A program made the translations under genes and the position numbers. Of a stretch of 49,779 nucleotides of DNA, positions 8,291 to 16,837 are shown one piece after another. This stretch comes from Calothrix sp. MO_167.B12 (GTDB taxonomy: Bacteria > Cyanobacteriota > Cyanobacteriia > Cyanobacteriales > Nostocaceae), in contig JASJCJ010000015.1 in the NCBI GenBank assembly GCA_030066045.1, positions 1 through 49,779 on the forward strand, written 5' to 3'. Positions within the stretch are counted from its first letter, which is position 1, and each line of letters begins with the position of its first letter. The notes below the pieces were generated by a model, which was not told the origin of the DNA, did no database searches, and saw only the letters and a list, made by a program, of their open reading frames with translations.

Positions 8291-10507
8291 TTACTGCTCG
8301 TTGCTGATAGAATTTGGTGTTGGTGTTGGGGTTGGTGTCGATATTGCTGTTGGGGTTGGGGTTGGTGTCGATATTGCTGTTGGGGTTGGTGTTGGGGTTG
8401 GTGTTGGTGTCGATATTGCTGTTGGTGTTGGTGTCGGTGCTGGCTCTGGAGTTATAGTATTTCTTACTTTTGGTGTAGGTGTAATTACCTGCTCTATTTC
8501 CTGGGGTATTGGTTGAAGGAACCGTCGCCACCTCTTAATTTGCTCCCTCGCGGCATCATAAGCAGCAGTACCCCTAGGAATCAACTTAGCTGTTTCAATA
8601 CCCCTGTTCATATCAGATTCTCCTTGGGAGCGTGCTATATCCAACAACTGCTGACTCCACCGATCCATAGCAACATTGGCATCAAGGCGTAAAACATTCC
8701 TGCGGGGTACGCGACGAGCCAAACGAATGGCTCTAGCCAAAGCTTTTGGGGTTCCTCGCAGTGCTACCTCTTTCGCCTTATTCCAGTTTTGTTTGGCATT
8801 AATTTCCTCTTGCCATTTATTAATATCCTTTTTGGCTTCCCTAGAAAGTACCCTACCTCGAGAAATCTGATTTGCTGTAGCGATCGCATCATTTAAGTTA
8901 CCATTATTAGCAAGCGATCGCGCTCTATTTAATATGGGACGATCCTGAATCTTTTGAATCTGCCCCCTCCAGGTGGCAATTTGACGACGAGCATCTCTGT
9001 ATAATGCACGACCGCGACGAATTTGACTAGCTTCGGTAATTGCTGCTTGCAAGGAGTTGGCATCTCCTAATAAGGCGATTTCTTCAGCTCGTTGTAAGTA
9101 GGGGCGATCCTCAATGGTTTGGATTTGAGCCACCCAACGTCCAATTTCTGTTTTTGCCTCTCGGGAACGGGGGTTATTAACTGGGATGAGTCGCGCCTCG
9201 GCTATGGCTGCACTCAAATCTCCTACTGTTCCCTGACTAGCTAACAACCGAGCTTTATCTAAACGAGCAACATCTTCTATTTCCAACTGCCAACGGGCAA
9301 TTAATTGTTGTGCTTGATCATAATTTGGTCGGGAGGGGTCAATTTGTTGTGCTTGAGAAATGGCTACTTCCAAACCAGAAACAGTTCCCAGCCAAGCATT
9401 ATTTTGGGCTTCTGCTAAAGCAATGAAGTCTTCTTTTTCTGCTGTCAATCCAGTACTATCTGGGATTTCTTGGGCAATGGCAATTGCTTCATCACCATCT
9501 TTCTGATCCAGCTTGGATTGAGCTAAATCTAACATTTTCTGCCCAACTTCGGGAATCATTTCCTGGGCTTTGGCATGAATATAACTATCTTTACCAATAG
9601 ATTCGGCTAGCTTAATCGCTTTCAGCAATTTCTCCACATTGCTACTTTTTGCTAAAGATTTAGCTTGAGCTAACTTATCCCCATCTTCCCTTGTTTTGGT
9701 AATTAACTGATTAAGTTGATTGTACTTTGTATTTGCCCAGTACTCATTATCAATACGTAGCAATTTTGCTGCGGTCAAAAATGCTTGATACCAGCGTTCC
9801 TCGCGTATGTGATTTTCTGCGTCTTTGTAGAGGTTTTCTGCCTTAGACCAAGTAGAACGCCAGTACTCTATCTTTTCATCTACCAGCCTATAGGCTGCTA
9901 AATTTTTGGGTATTTCTCGGGCTGTAGCAATCGCTTCTTCTAATTTGCCATCCTGAAAACTTAAATCAGCTAACTTTAAAATATCCCGTGACCACTCTTC
10001 GGTGGAACTATCTATCTCTCCCCGCAGAGGGTGATTTTTTGGTAGATGCTTAACTAAGGAAATAGCCTGTAGTAAGTCTGGGAGATTCTGCTTAGAAGCT
10101 GCCAACTGGGCACAATGCAATCTCACAGATGCACTGGCAAGGGGCCAAAAAATTGACGGACAATTGGGGGCCGATGGTAATTTCAACAGCATTGATATGG
10201 CGAAAAAGGCGATGGTGCCAGGAGCCAATGATAATATCAATGCCCACAAAACCCAGCTTCTTGCCCAGCGTGGCAGTTTTGGGAATTTTTGTTCGGGAAT
10301 TTGACTTGATGGAGCCGTTTGTGACTGACCATCTGCCATAAAATGCTTGTCTGTAGCTCGATTCACAGGATTTGAATTAGAACTAGTTGCTGAACCCCTA
10401 GGGAGGTGGTGATCGCCAATTTTGCCGATTCGGGATAGCCTTGCCATCGTCTGTGGCTGTTCCGTTTTGTCTAAAGACCAACTTTCTGGAATATCCCGTT
10501 CTGCCAT
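8291..10507 (-). CDS. membrane-anchored helical-repeat protein with a Thr-Pro tail
   Basis: A 738-residue protein. A polar N-terminus of about 80 residues precedes one membrane segment at about 84-108 (WVLWALILSLAPGTIAFFAI). Residues about 125-655 consist of repeated helical units of about 60-70 residues, each with a pattern like A-I-A-x-A-x-x-I-P followed by a Trp (for example LNDAIATANQISRG, LSAAIAEARLIPVN). The C-terminus is a low-complexity (TP)n tail with AIS interruptions. The layout suggests a periplasm-facing, tether-like or scaffold protein. I know similar conserved cyanobacterial proteins, sometimes labelled chromosome segregation ATPase, but there is no P-loop here, so that label would be wrong. 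Function unknown. Confidence 0.85.
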   Translation of the reverse strand: MAERDIPESWSLDKTEQPQTMARLSRIGKIGDHHLPRGSATSSNSNPVNRATDKHFMADGQSQTAPSSQIPEQKFPKLPRWARSWVLWALILSLAPGTIAFFAISMLLKLPSAPNCPSIFWPLASASVRLHCAQLAASKQNLPDLLQAISLVKHLPKNHPLRGEIDSSTEEWSRDILKLADLSFQDGKLEEAIATAREIPKNLAAYRLVDEKIEYWRSTWSKAENLYKDAENHIREERWYQAFLTAAKLLRIDNEYWANTKYNQLNQLITKTREDGDKLAQAKSLAKSSNVEKLLKAIKLAESIGKDSYIHAKAQEMIPEVGQKMLDLAQSKLDQKDGDEAIAIAQEIPDSTGLTAEKEDFIALAEAQNNAWLGTVSGLEVAISQAQQIDPSRPNYDQAQQLIARWQLEIEDVARLDKARLLASQGTVGDLSAAIAEARLIPVNNPRSREAKTEIGRWVAQIQTIEDRPYLQRAEEIALLGDANSLQAAITEASQIRRGRALYRDARRQIATWRGQIQKIQDRPILNRARSLANNGNLNDAIATANQISRGRVLSREAKKDINKWQEEINAKQNWNKAKEVALRGTPKALARAIRLARRVPRRNVLRLDANVAMDRWSQQLLDIARSQGESDMNRGIETAKLIPRGTAAYDAAREQIKRWRRFLQPIPQEIEQVITPTPKVRNTITPEPAPTPTPTAISTPTPTPTPTPTAISTPTPTPTAISTPTPTPTPNSISNEQ
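8309..8445 (-). repeat. in-frame Thr-Pro coding repeat
   Basis: The 3' end of the gene has repeated GTTGGGGTTGGTGTCGATAT-type blocks (24-36 bp) that encode TPTPTP and TPTAIS on the minus strand. The reading frame is preserved throughout, giving a flexible Pro-rich tail that may differ in length between strains. Confidence 0.85.
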
Positions 10508-10664
10508 TGCTCACACCAAAATAATTTAGCAGCGATCGCCTGACGATCGCAAATTTCATTGTTGTCATAGTAACTTTCTATATCTGAAAAAGCTACTGTA
10601 CATCCGTGGTATCTACACATATACAACTATTTTTCAAAAAACATGGTTTTATTTTATACGTATA

Positions 10665-11567
10665 TTATGTAGTAGAGGATTCTGCTTGTAAATCAAAAAT
10701 TAGCTGTGATAGATGATCCTTGTTAGCTTGGTAGACGGTACCGCAAAAGTCGCAGGTTGCTTCCGCACCATCATCTTTAACAATCATGTCTTGTAATTCG
10801 TCTTCACCTAGCATTTTCAATGCTCCCAAGACGCGATCAAAAGAGCAACCGCAATGAAATCTTAACATTTGGGTTTCGGGAAATATGTTCAGGTTCATGT
10901 CTCCCAAAAGGTCTTGAAAAATTTCTGGTAATGTCTTACCAGCTTGTAGTAAGGGGGTAAACCCTGTCAAAGCAGATACACGAGACTCCAATTTTTCTAC
11001 TAATGCCTCATCTCTGGCTGCTTTTGGTAATACCTGTACCAATAAACCACCAGCAGCGGTAACACCAGAACGATCGACAAACACGCCCACAATCAAGGCT
11101 GAAGGAGTTTGTTCCGAGCGCATTAAGTAATTTGTGACATCGTCCCCAATTTCACCAGAAACCAGTTCTACCGTACTAGAGTAGGGGTAGCCATAACCAA
11201 TATCCCGCACAACATAGAGATAGCCACTACCAACCGCACCACCAACATCCAATTTACCTTGGTCATTGGGAGGTAATTCAATGGCGGAGTTTCCCACATA
11301 GCCGCGCACCGTTCCATCTAAACCAGCGTCTACTAAAATGCCGCCCAGCGGACCATCTCCCTTGACTCGGATATTGACTCTAGAACCCGGTCGCTTCATA
11401 CTAGAAGCCATCAATAAACCGGAAACCATAGTACGTCCTAAAGCTGCACTAGCTACATAGGAAAGCTGATGACGCTGTCGTGCTTCTTCTGTCAACCTGG
11501 TAGTAATAGCACCTACCGCTCGAATTCCTCCCTCAGCCGCCGTCGCACGAATTAATTGATCTGCCAT
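10665..11567 (-). CDS. hslO: redox-regulated chaperone Hsp33
   Basis: A 300-residue protein matching Hsp33 over its whole length. The N-terminal core has DQLIRATAAEGGIRAVGAIT and the conserved GDGPLGGILVDA at about 70-81. The C-terminal zinc switch has FHCGCSF (CxC) near 239 and CDFCG (CxxC) near 272. Reduced Hsp33 holds zinc on these four cysteines and is inactive; oxidation together with unfolding releases zinc and exposes the holdase surface in the cytoplasm. All four cysteines are present, so it should be functional. The gene is monocistronic on the minus strand, with an intergenic gap of about 216 bp before the divergent SRPBCC-like gene. Confidence 0.96.
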   Translation of the reverse strand: MADQLIRATAAEGGIRAVGAITTRLTEEARQRHQLSYVASAALGRTMVSGLLMASSMKRPGSRVNIRVKGDGPLGGILVDAGLDGTVRGYVGNSAIELPPNDQGKLDVGGAVGSGYLYVVRDIGYGYPYSSTVELVSGEIGDDVTNYLMRSEQTPSALIVGVFVDRSGVTAAGGLLVQVLPKAARDEALVEKLESRVSALTGFTPLLQAGKTLPEIFQDLLGDMNLNIFPETQMLRFHCGCSFDRVLGALKMLGEDELQDMIVKDDGAEATCDFCGTVYQANKDHLSQLIFDLQAESSTT

Positions 11568-11783
11568 GAAATGACCTTACATTTCTTAACATATTCACTT
11601 TCCCTATTGTAAGGCTTTTGTTACTTCAGTTATCGGTTTCTCCATCCATACCATCAAAACTATCAAACCTGTTTGAACAAAGAATAGGCAGATGGGTAGG
11701 GAACATCCACATTTTTTTGCTGTGTAAAATAATTTTACAGGTATGGATTTGTCATACTGAAAAAAAGTGAGCAAAACAAAGCA

Positions 11784-12176
11784 ATGCTAGGTAATTTTCA
11801 AAAAAGTCAACTGCGGATAGAAATTGATGCATCGGCGAATAGCATTCGTGAGAGTCTATTGTTGCCTGAGAAACTGAAAAAATGGCTGACAATGAGTCGT
11901 CTACCTGAACAAATGCCAGCAGAATTACATCCTGGGTTTGAGTTTACTAGCTGGAATGGTCCGGTTCCCATTCAACATAGTGTAAATGTAGTGGGTGATA
12001 ATTGCCTGCGTTTCATACTAAGTCAAGGCATTGATGGGTTTCATGAATGGTATTGGGGTGAAGGTTGGGTGCAATCACGACTAGAGGGGGTAACACTTCT
12101 ACCTTTAGCTTTGGGGCATAGTTTAAGTTTATTGAGTTTGCGTCAATTTGTGGCGATCGCTGATCAAAAAAAGTAG
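11784..12176 (+). CDS. SRPBCC-like protein of unknown function
   Basis: A 130-residue protein (LRIEIDASANSIRESLLLPE, then KLKKWL, GFEFTSWNGPV and HEWYWGEGWVQSRLEGVTLL). The start of the fold, a beta strand followed by a helix carrying S..SIRE.LL.PE.L..WL, resembles SRPBCC/START-type lipid-binding or cyclase-fold proteins of cyanobacteria. No catalytic residue can be assigned. It is monocistronic, and a HIP1 octamer near the 3' end supports a resident gene. Role unknown; ligand binding is an inference from the fold. Confidence 0.72.
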   Translation: MLGNFQKSQLRIEIDASANSIRESLLLPEKLKKWLTMSRLPEQMPAELHPGFEFTSWNGPVPIQHSVNVVGDNCLRFILSQGIDGFHEWYWGEGWVQSRLEGVTLLPLALGHSLSLLSLRQFVAIADQKK

Positions 12177-12325
12177 AATAGTTAATTTTGGGGCTAAAAA
12201 TGATTATCCTGCTGTTTTGGAGTTCCCTAGGAGTGACGGAGATTTTCTCTACAAGTTCCTCCAACTTCTGAGTAGTGTACAGAAGCGATCGCTAATTTTT
12301 TGTAATAGTCTTAATATTAGGCTGT

Positions 12326-12616
12326 TTGCAAGATGGGCAATATATGTTGCAGCAAGCAGATACTAATGGGAGTTTTTGGATTGCGGAATTAGAGCTATTT
12401 TTGGGAATGTGGCAAGGAGAAAGACTATGTCAAACCATGAATTGGTTGCGGTGGTGGGATGGGGAAGGTAACTTGCTGTTGTGGAGTAGCGAACAAGCAG
12501 AACAAGAGCGGCAAAGGGCGGAACAGGAACGCCAACGTGCAGAACGTTTAGCGCGGAAGCTAAGGGAGATTGGTATTACAGCAGTTTTGATCTATTTGAA
12601 CCACATCTTCATGTAG
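12326..12616 (+). pseudogene. C-terminal remnant of a Uma2-family nuclease gene
   Basis: The frame reads LQQADTNGSFWIAELELFLG, then MWQGERL, NWLRWWDGEGNLLLW and an AEQERQRAEQERQRAERLA coiled tail. This is the C-terminal part of Uma2 (DUF820) proteins, which are very numerous in cyanobacteria. The PD-(D/E)XK nuclease domain that should precede it is missing. The last residues (ITAVLIYLNHIFM) come from the 98-bp element at 12576-12673. The remnant is thus broken at both ends: loss of the N-terminal domain, and element insertion near the C-terminus. Confidence 0.8.
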
Positions 12617-12673
12617 GGGTTTAGCAATGCTAAACCCCTACGGTGTGGTCTATTTACCTGAAAATCGCTGTAA
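12576..12673. mobile_element. 98-bp MITE-like element, family A copy 1
   Basis: Imperfect terminal inverted repeats of about 30 bp (TTACAGCAGTTTT... and ...AAAATCGCTGTAA, sharing ACCACA at their inner ends) flank a perfect inner palindrome built on GTAGGGGTTTAGC / GCTAAACCCCTAC. A second copy of exactly the same length lies at 34420-34517. No coding capacity; probably mobilised in trans. Confidence 0.88.
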
Positions 12674-12796
12674 TCCTGATGAGTGTCCCAAAGCTTAATG
12701 AGAATTATAGCGACTTCTACAAGGCTGACATAATTTATCTAGTCAAGGCAGAAGGGAGTGTGGGGAGTGTGGGGAGCGGAGGGGAAACTTGTATAA

Positions 12797-12977
12797 CATT
12801 CTCCTCATCATCTCATCACTCCATCACTCCTTCCCTCCATCACTCCATCACTCCATCACTCCTTCCCTCCATCATTCCTTCCCTCCTTCCCTCCATCACT
12901 CCATCACTCCTTCCCTCCATCACTCCATCACTCCTTCCCTCCATCACTCCATCACTCCTTCCCTCCTTCCCTCCGAA
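12797..12977. repeat. large octamer array (CATCACTC/CTTCCCTC)
   Basis: This is the longest array in the window: about 22 tandem 8-bp units of CACTCCAT, CACTCCTT and CCCTCCAT. It is open in two frames and would encode Ser-His-Pro/Leu repeats, but no ribosome site or family match supports translation. It lies in the 622-bp gap between the Uma2 remnant and serA. Confidence 0.92.
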
Positions 12978-13238
12978 CTCCACTACAGGTTTACTTTGAA
13001 ATTTTTAATAAAAAAATAGGTATTTACGCTGTTCGTAGTTTATATTTACGCCGTGGGTGTCGCAATCCTGTTATGTTCAAATTATGAAAGACTATTTCCA
13101 CTGGTGCTCTCATACCATAAAACAGGGGTGTGGTTGTGCTTCAGCTGAAAAATAATGCTTGCTTAATGGGTGCAGATAAACCTTAAACTTAAAAGTCCAC
13201 AGACCGCAATTACCTCTAAAAAGAAAAACTAAGCAATC

Positions 13239-14819
13239 ATGTCTAAGGTTCTCGTCTCCGATCCAATTGACCAGACTGGGATTGATATTTTATCCCAAGT
13301 CGCTACAGTTGATGTCAAAACTGGACTCAAACCAGAAGAATTAGTCCAAATAATAGGTGATTATGATGCCTTAATGATTCGTTCTGGAACCCGCGTCACA
13401 GAAGAAATCATTGCAGCTGGCAATAATCTGAAAATTATTGGTCGTGCTGGTGTGGGTGTTGATAATGTAGATGTTCCTGCTGCTACCCGTCAAGGGATTG
13501 TGGTAGTCAATTCTCCCCAAGGGAATACCATAGCCGCGGCAGAACATGCTTTAGCAATGATGTTGTCTTTGTCCCGTTATATCCCTGATGCCAATGCTTC
13601 GGTTAAAAGTGGTAAATGGGATCGCAAAACTTATGTGGGAGCAGAAGTATACAAAAAAACCATTGGCGTTGTGGGTTTAGGTAAAATTGGTTCCCACGTT
13701 GCTAAGGTAGCTAAGGCGATGGGAATGAAGTTATTGGCATACGACCCCTTCCTGTCTAACGAAAGAGCCGAACAGCTTGGTTGTCAATTGGTAGATTTAG
13801 ATTTGTTGCTACAACAATCGGATTACATCACCCTACATATCCCCAAAACACCGGAGTCTACCCACTTAATCAATGCTGAGAGATTGGCAAAGATGAAGCC
13901 CAATGCTCGGATTATTAACTGTGCTAGGGGTGGGATTGTTGATGAATCAGCCTTAGCTGAAGCTCTCAAGTCTGGTAAAATTGCCGGTGCTGCCCTGGAT
14001 GTGTTCGAGTCTGAACCCCTGAAAGAATCGCCTTTACAGTCCTTGGGCAAGGAAATGATTTTGACACCCCACCTCGGTGCATCAACTACGGAAGCCCAAG
14101 TCAATGTGGCTATTGATGTTGCCGAGCAAATTCGGGATGTATTGTTGGGATTACCTGCACGTTCTGCGGTAAATATTCCTGGACTGAGTCCAGATGTATT
14201 GGAAGAACTCAAACCCTATATGCAGTTGGCAGAAACCCTGGGTAACTTGGTAGGACAGTTAGCTGGTGGTAGGGTGGAAGTACTTAATGTCCGCCTACAA
14301 GGGGAATTGGCAACTAACAGAAGTCAGCCTTTGGTAATTGCATCTCTGAAGGGTCTGCTTTTCCAGGCTTTAAGGGAACGGGTAAATTATGTCAATGCCA
14401 GTATTGAGGCCAAGGAAAGGGGCATTCGCGTGATTGAAACCAGGGATGAGGCTGTAAAGGATTATGCAGGTTCTCTACATTTAGAAGCTACTGGTAATTT
14501 GGGTACTCATTCGGTAACTGGTGCTTTGTTGGGTGATGGGGAAATCCGGGTGACAAATATTGATGGTTTCCCAATTAATGTACCCCCAAGTCAACATATG
14601 TTATTTACCGTACACCGGGATATGCCTGGAATTATTGGTAAGATTGGTTCCCTTTTGGGTAGTTTTAATGTCAATATTGCCAGTATGCAAGTGGGGCGGA
14701 AAATTGTTCGCGGTGATGCAGTGATGGTTCTCAGCATTGATGACCCCTTGCCAGAAGGAATTTTATCTGAGATTACCAAAGTACAAGGTATCCGAGATGC
14801 CTATACTGTCACACTTTAA
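13239..14819 (+). CDS. serA: D-3-phosphoglycerate dehydrogenase
   Basis: A 526-residue long-type SerA. It oxidises 3-phosphoglycerate to 3-phosphohydroxypyruvate with NAD, the first step of phosphorylated serine synthesis. The Rossmann motif is GVVGLGKIGSHVA at about 143-155. The catalytic residues lie in CARGGIVDE (Arg, about 228), the following Glu, and TPHLGASTTEA (His, about 279). A regulatory intervening domain (about 315-450) and a C-terminal ACT domain (about 455-526, HMLFTVHRDMPGIIGKIGSL) follow; in the family these mediate allosteric control. The start is ATG at 13239. prmA follows 100 bp downstream in the same direction, separated by a hairpin. Confidence 0.97.
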   Translation: MSKVLVSDPIDQTGIDILSQVATVDVKTGLKPEELVQIIGDYDALMIRSGTRVTEEIIAAGNNLKIIGRAGVGVDNVDVPAATRQGIVVVNSPQGNTIAAAEHALAMMLSLSRYIPDANASVKSGKWDRKTYVGAEVYKKTIGVVGLGKIGSHVAKVAKAMGMKLLAYDPFLSNERAEQLGCQLVDLDLLLQQSDYITLHIPKTPESTHLINAERLAKMKPNARIINCARGGIVDESALAEALKSGKIAGAALDVFESEPLKESPLQSLGKEMILTPHLGASTTEAQVNVAIDVAEQIRDVLLGLPARSAVNIPGLSPDVLEELKPYMQLAETLGNLVGQLAGGRVEVLNVRLQGELATNRSQPLVIASLKGLLFQALRERVNYVNASIEAKERGIRVIETRDEAVKDYAGSLHLEATGNLGTHSVTGALLGDGEIRVTNIDGFPINVPPSQHMLFTVHRDMPGIIGKIGSLLGSFNVNIASMQVGRKIVRGDAVMVLSIDDPLPEGILSEITKVQGIRDAYTVTL

Positions 14820-14859
14820 AATTCTGTAAATACCCATAAGGGTGACTCACCGCAGGTTA

Positions 14860-14898
14860 GGATAAAGGATGAAGTGACGCTCGCTTCACCCTTTGTCC
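14860..14898 (+). terminator. hairpin between serA and prmA
   Basis: GGATAAAGGATGAAG pairs imperfectly with CTTCACCCTTTGTCC around an 8-9 base loop. The stem of about 14 bp lies 40 bp after the serA stop. There is no clear T-run after it, so it may attenuate or protect mRNA ends rather than terminate by the standard intrinsic mechanism. Confidence 0.5.
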
Positions 14899-14919
14899 TT
14901 GACAATTTAAATTTCAGAT

Positions 14920-15831
14920 ATGTCCAATAGTTGGTGGGAAATACAAATTATCTGCGAATCTGTCCAAGAAGATTCCATCTTTTGGCGACTGGAAAACTTT
15001 GGTTGTCAGGGTACAGCTAGTCAAAGAAAGGGCGATCGCTCTATTATTAAAGCCTATGTACCAAAAATCAAGGTTCAACTCCTAGATTTATCTGCACTGT
15101 CGTTATTATTACGTCAAGACGCTCTGTGCTTGGGGAGTGGTGAGCCAAATGTGTCTTGGCAGTTGATTGATGAGGAAGATTGGGCAACTAGCTGGAAGCA
15201 ATATTGGCAACCAGAAGAAATTGGCGATCGCTTTTTGATTAATCCTGCTTGGATACCAGCACCAGAAAACTGCGATCGGCTGGTTCTCAGACTTGACCCT
15301 GGTGTAGCTTTTGGAACGGGAAATCATCCTACTACTCAGCTATGTCTGGAATCTCTGGAGATGCGATTTGCCCCAGATCCTTATGGTCAAAAATCACTGG
15401 AACAAGATGTGGTCATTGCTGATATTGGCTGTGGTTCTGGTATTCTTTCTATCGGCGCATTACTGCTAGGAGCAAAACAAATATATGCAGTAGATATAGA
15501 TCCCCTAGCAGTAAAATCAACTATGGATAATCTTGCCCTCAATGATATTGCTCCTGAAGGTTTGGTGGCAAGAGAGGGTAGCGTAGATGCTTTGTCACAA
15601 ATGATTACCACACCAGTAGATGGGATTGTTTGTAATATTCTCGCCCATGTAATTATAGATTTAATCCCAGGTATGAGTGCGATCGCTAAACCAAGTACTT
15701 GGGCTATCTTTAGTGGTATTTTAATCGAACAGTCCCAAGATGTGGCTGATGTCTTAGAACAACATGGTTGGTTAGTTGCTACCTTATGGAAAAGAAAAGA
15801 ATGGTGTTGTTTAAATGTCCGACGTTCTTAA
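14920..15831 (+). CDS. prmA: ribosomal protein L11 methyltransferase
   Basis: A 303-residue protein. The N-terminal domain (about 1-120) is the substrate-recognition part. The class I SAM-binding core has [18 protein letters not shown] at about 169-186 and the PrmA-specific NILAH motif at about 240. [17 protein letters not shown] (about 128-144) is another family signature. PrmA trimethylates ribosomal protein L11. It lies downstream of serA in the same direction, an arrangement I believe recurs in cyanobacteria. Three HIP1 octamers lie in the frame. Confidence 0.96.
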   Translation: MSNSWWEIQIICESVQEDSIFWRLENFGCQGTASQRKGDRSIIKAYVPKIKVQLLDLSALSLLLRQDALCLGSGEPNVSWQLIDEEDWATSWKQYWQPEEIGDRFLINPAWIPAPENCDRLVLRLDPGVAFGTGNHPTTQLCLESLEMRFAPDPYGQKSLEQDVVIADIGCGSGILSIGALLLGAKQIYAVDIDPLAVKSTMDNLALNDIAPEGLVAREGSVDALSQMITTPVDGIVCNILAHVIIDLIPGMSAIAKPSTWAIFSGILIEQSQDVADVLEQHGWLVATLWKRKEWCCLNVRRS

Positions 15832-15836
15832 CCTGA

Positions 15837-15862
15837 GTTCGGTGTTCGGTGTTCGGTGTTCG
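15837..15862. repeat. GTTCGGT heptamer repeat
   Basis: Three to four tandem copies of GTTCGGT follow six bases after the prmA stop. The related unit GTTCGGA occurs at 38095-38143. Next to it AACGTGAGTTCG appears, a motif also found at 25882-25893, possibly a degraded insertion-sequence end. Confidence 0.8.
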
Positions 15863-15888
15863 TTAAAAATAACGTGAGTTCGAGGAAA

Positions 15889-16119
15889 CTAAAAAACAGC
15901 AGGAGGTAGAGCAGGTAAGTCTTTGGGGTAAATGTCAAGGGATGGTTTTTGAGGCAAATAGGTATAAGCCGCCAAACCAGCCATCAAGTTAACTAAAAAA
16001 TTAAAAATACTACGATGACGGGAATGTTCTATATGACACAGAATATGGGTGCATTCAACGATACTCCCAAAGGTAACCGCACCTTGGATGAGAGTGAGAG
16101 TCAACCGCCCCACCCACAA
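15889..16119 (-). pseudogene. transposase C-terminal remnant (IS982-like)
   Basis: A 76-residue frame whose middle part reads IEHSRHRSIFNFLVNLMAGL and then AAYTYLPQKPSLD. The IE(H/N)(T/S)RHRS..NF.VNL.AGL.AY...PKKPSL pattern resembles the end of cyanobacterial IS982-type transposases. The catalytic DDE residues that should lie upstream are missing, and the sequence before residue 28 is only partly similar, consistent with internal deletion. It abuts the thioredoxin gene on the same strand. The family name is from memory and moderately certain; that it is a non-functional fragment is clearer. Confidence 0.6.
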
Positions 16120-16140
16120 GGGGATGGGGTTTTACGCGCA

Positions 16141-16458
16141 TCAAATAAAGCTCTGCACTCTTTGCACCACTTCCTTTGCTTTTAGTGCCCCTTCAATTTT
16201 TTCCACAGCTTGACCCTGCTTAAAAAGCATGAGAGTGGGTAGGGCGTAAACTTGATATTGGCTAGCCAATTGAGGATACTTTTCTGTATCAATCTTAATA
16301 ATTTGCAGTTTACCTTGGAGTTCGGCATTGACCATCTCTAGTTCCTGCGCCATTATCTGACAAGGACCGCACCAGTCAGCATAAAAATCTACTAATACTG
16401 GTACATCCGAATTAGATAGCATATCCTCGAAACTATTAAATTGCTTTTTAGTCGCCAT
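16141..16458 (-). CDS. thioredoxin
   Basis: A single thioredoxin domain of 105 residues. It contains the WCGPC redox site (DFYADWCGPCQIM), the buried KIDTEKYP segment and the cis-Pro loop YALPTLMLF. It reduces protein disulfides in the cytoplasm. I place the start at the ATG at 16458 (MATKKQFNSF), because similarity begins there and a GGTGG lies 5 bases upstream; an in-frame ATG four codons earlier (16470) is the alternative. The sequence resembles cyanobacterial y-type/TrxQ thioredoxins more than the m-type, but I cannot settle the class without comparison. Confidence 0.95.
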   Translation of the reverse strand: MATKKQFNSFEDMLSNSDVPVLVDFYADWCGPCQIMAQELEMVNAELQGKLQIIKIDTEKYPQLASQYQVYALPTLMLFKQGQAVEKIEGALKAKEVVQRVQSFI

Positions 16459-16555
16459 ATGAACCACCATTATGTTTATTCTTTGATTTCAATGGTAGTT
16501 CTTGCAACTCAAAATCGGTGTAACATCATTATTTTCTTAATAGAACCCCAAGGGG

Positions 16556-16712
16556 AGAGGGAAGGAGTGAGGGAGGGAAGGAGTGAAGGAGTGAAGGAGG
16601 GAAGGAGTGAAGGAGGGAAGGAGTAATGAATGAAAGACTGTCAACCAACAACCAACAACTAACAACCAACAACTAACAACCAACAACCAACAACCAACAA
16701 CCAACAACCAAC
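16556..16712. repeat. octamer array followed by CAACCAA heptamer array
   Basis: About nine AAGGAGTG/AAGGAGGG units (16556-16625) are followed by about ten CAACCAA/CAACTAA units (16638-16712). They fill the gap between the divergent thioredoxin and TPR genes. On the plus strand the first array contains many strong Shine-Dalgarno-like AGGAG motifs but no gene begins behind it. Confidence 0.9.
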
Positions 16713-16837
16713 TAACAACCATCATCCCTCTGCTTCCCTTGCCTTTTCCTGGCCATCTTTATAAATCAACTGTTAACTTTATTCTTCTGTCGCGCCATTC
16801 CCATTTAAAATTGATGTGATGTTCTATAGTTGCGAAC

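Noticed and set aside
12797-12977. CRISPR-like regular repeat array
   Set aside because: Units are 8 bp without spacers; no cas genes are in the window.
12797-13019. Long Ser/His/Pro-Leu repeat frames
   Set aside because: They are translations of the octamer array in several frames at once, with no ribosome site and no family match.
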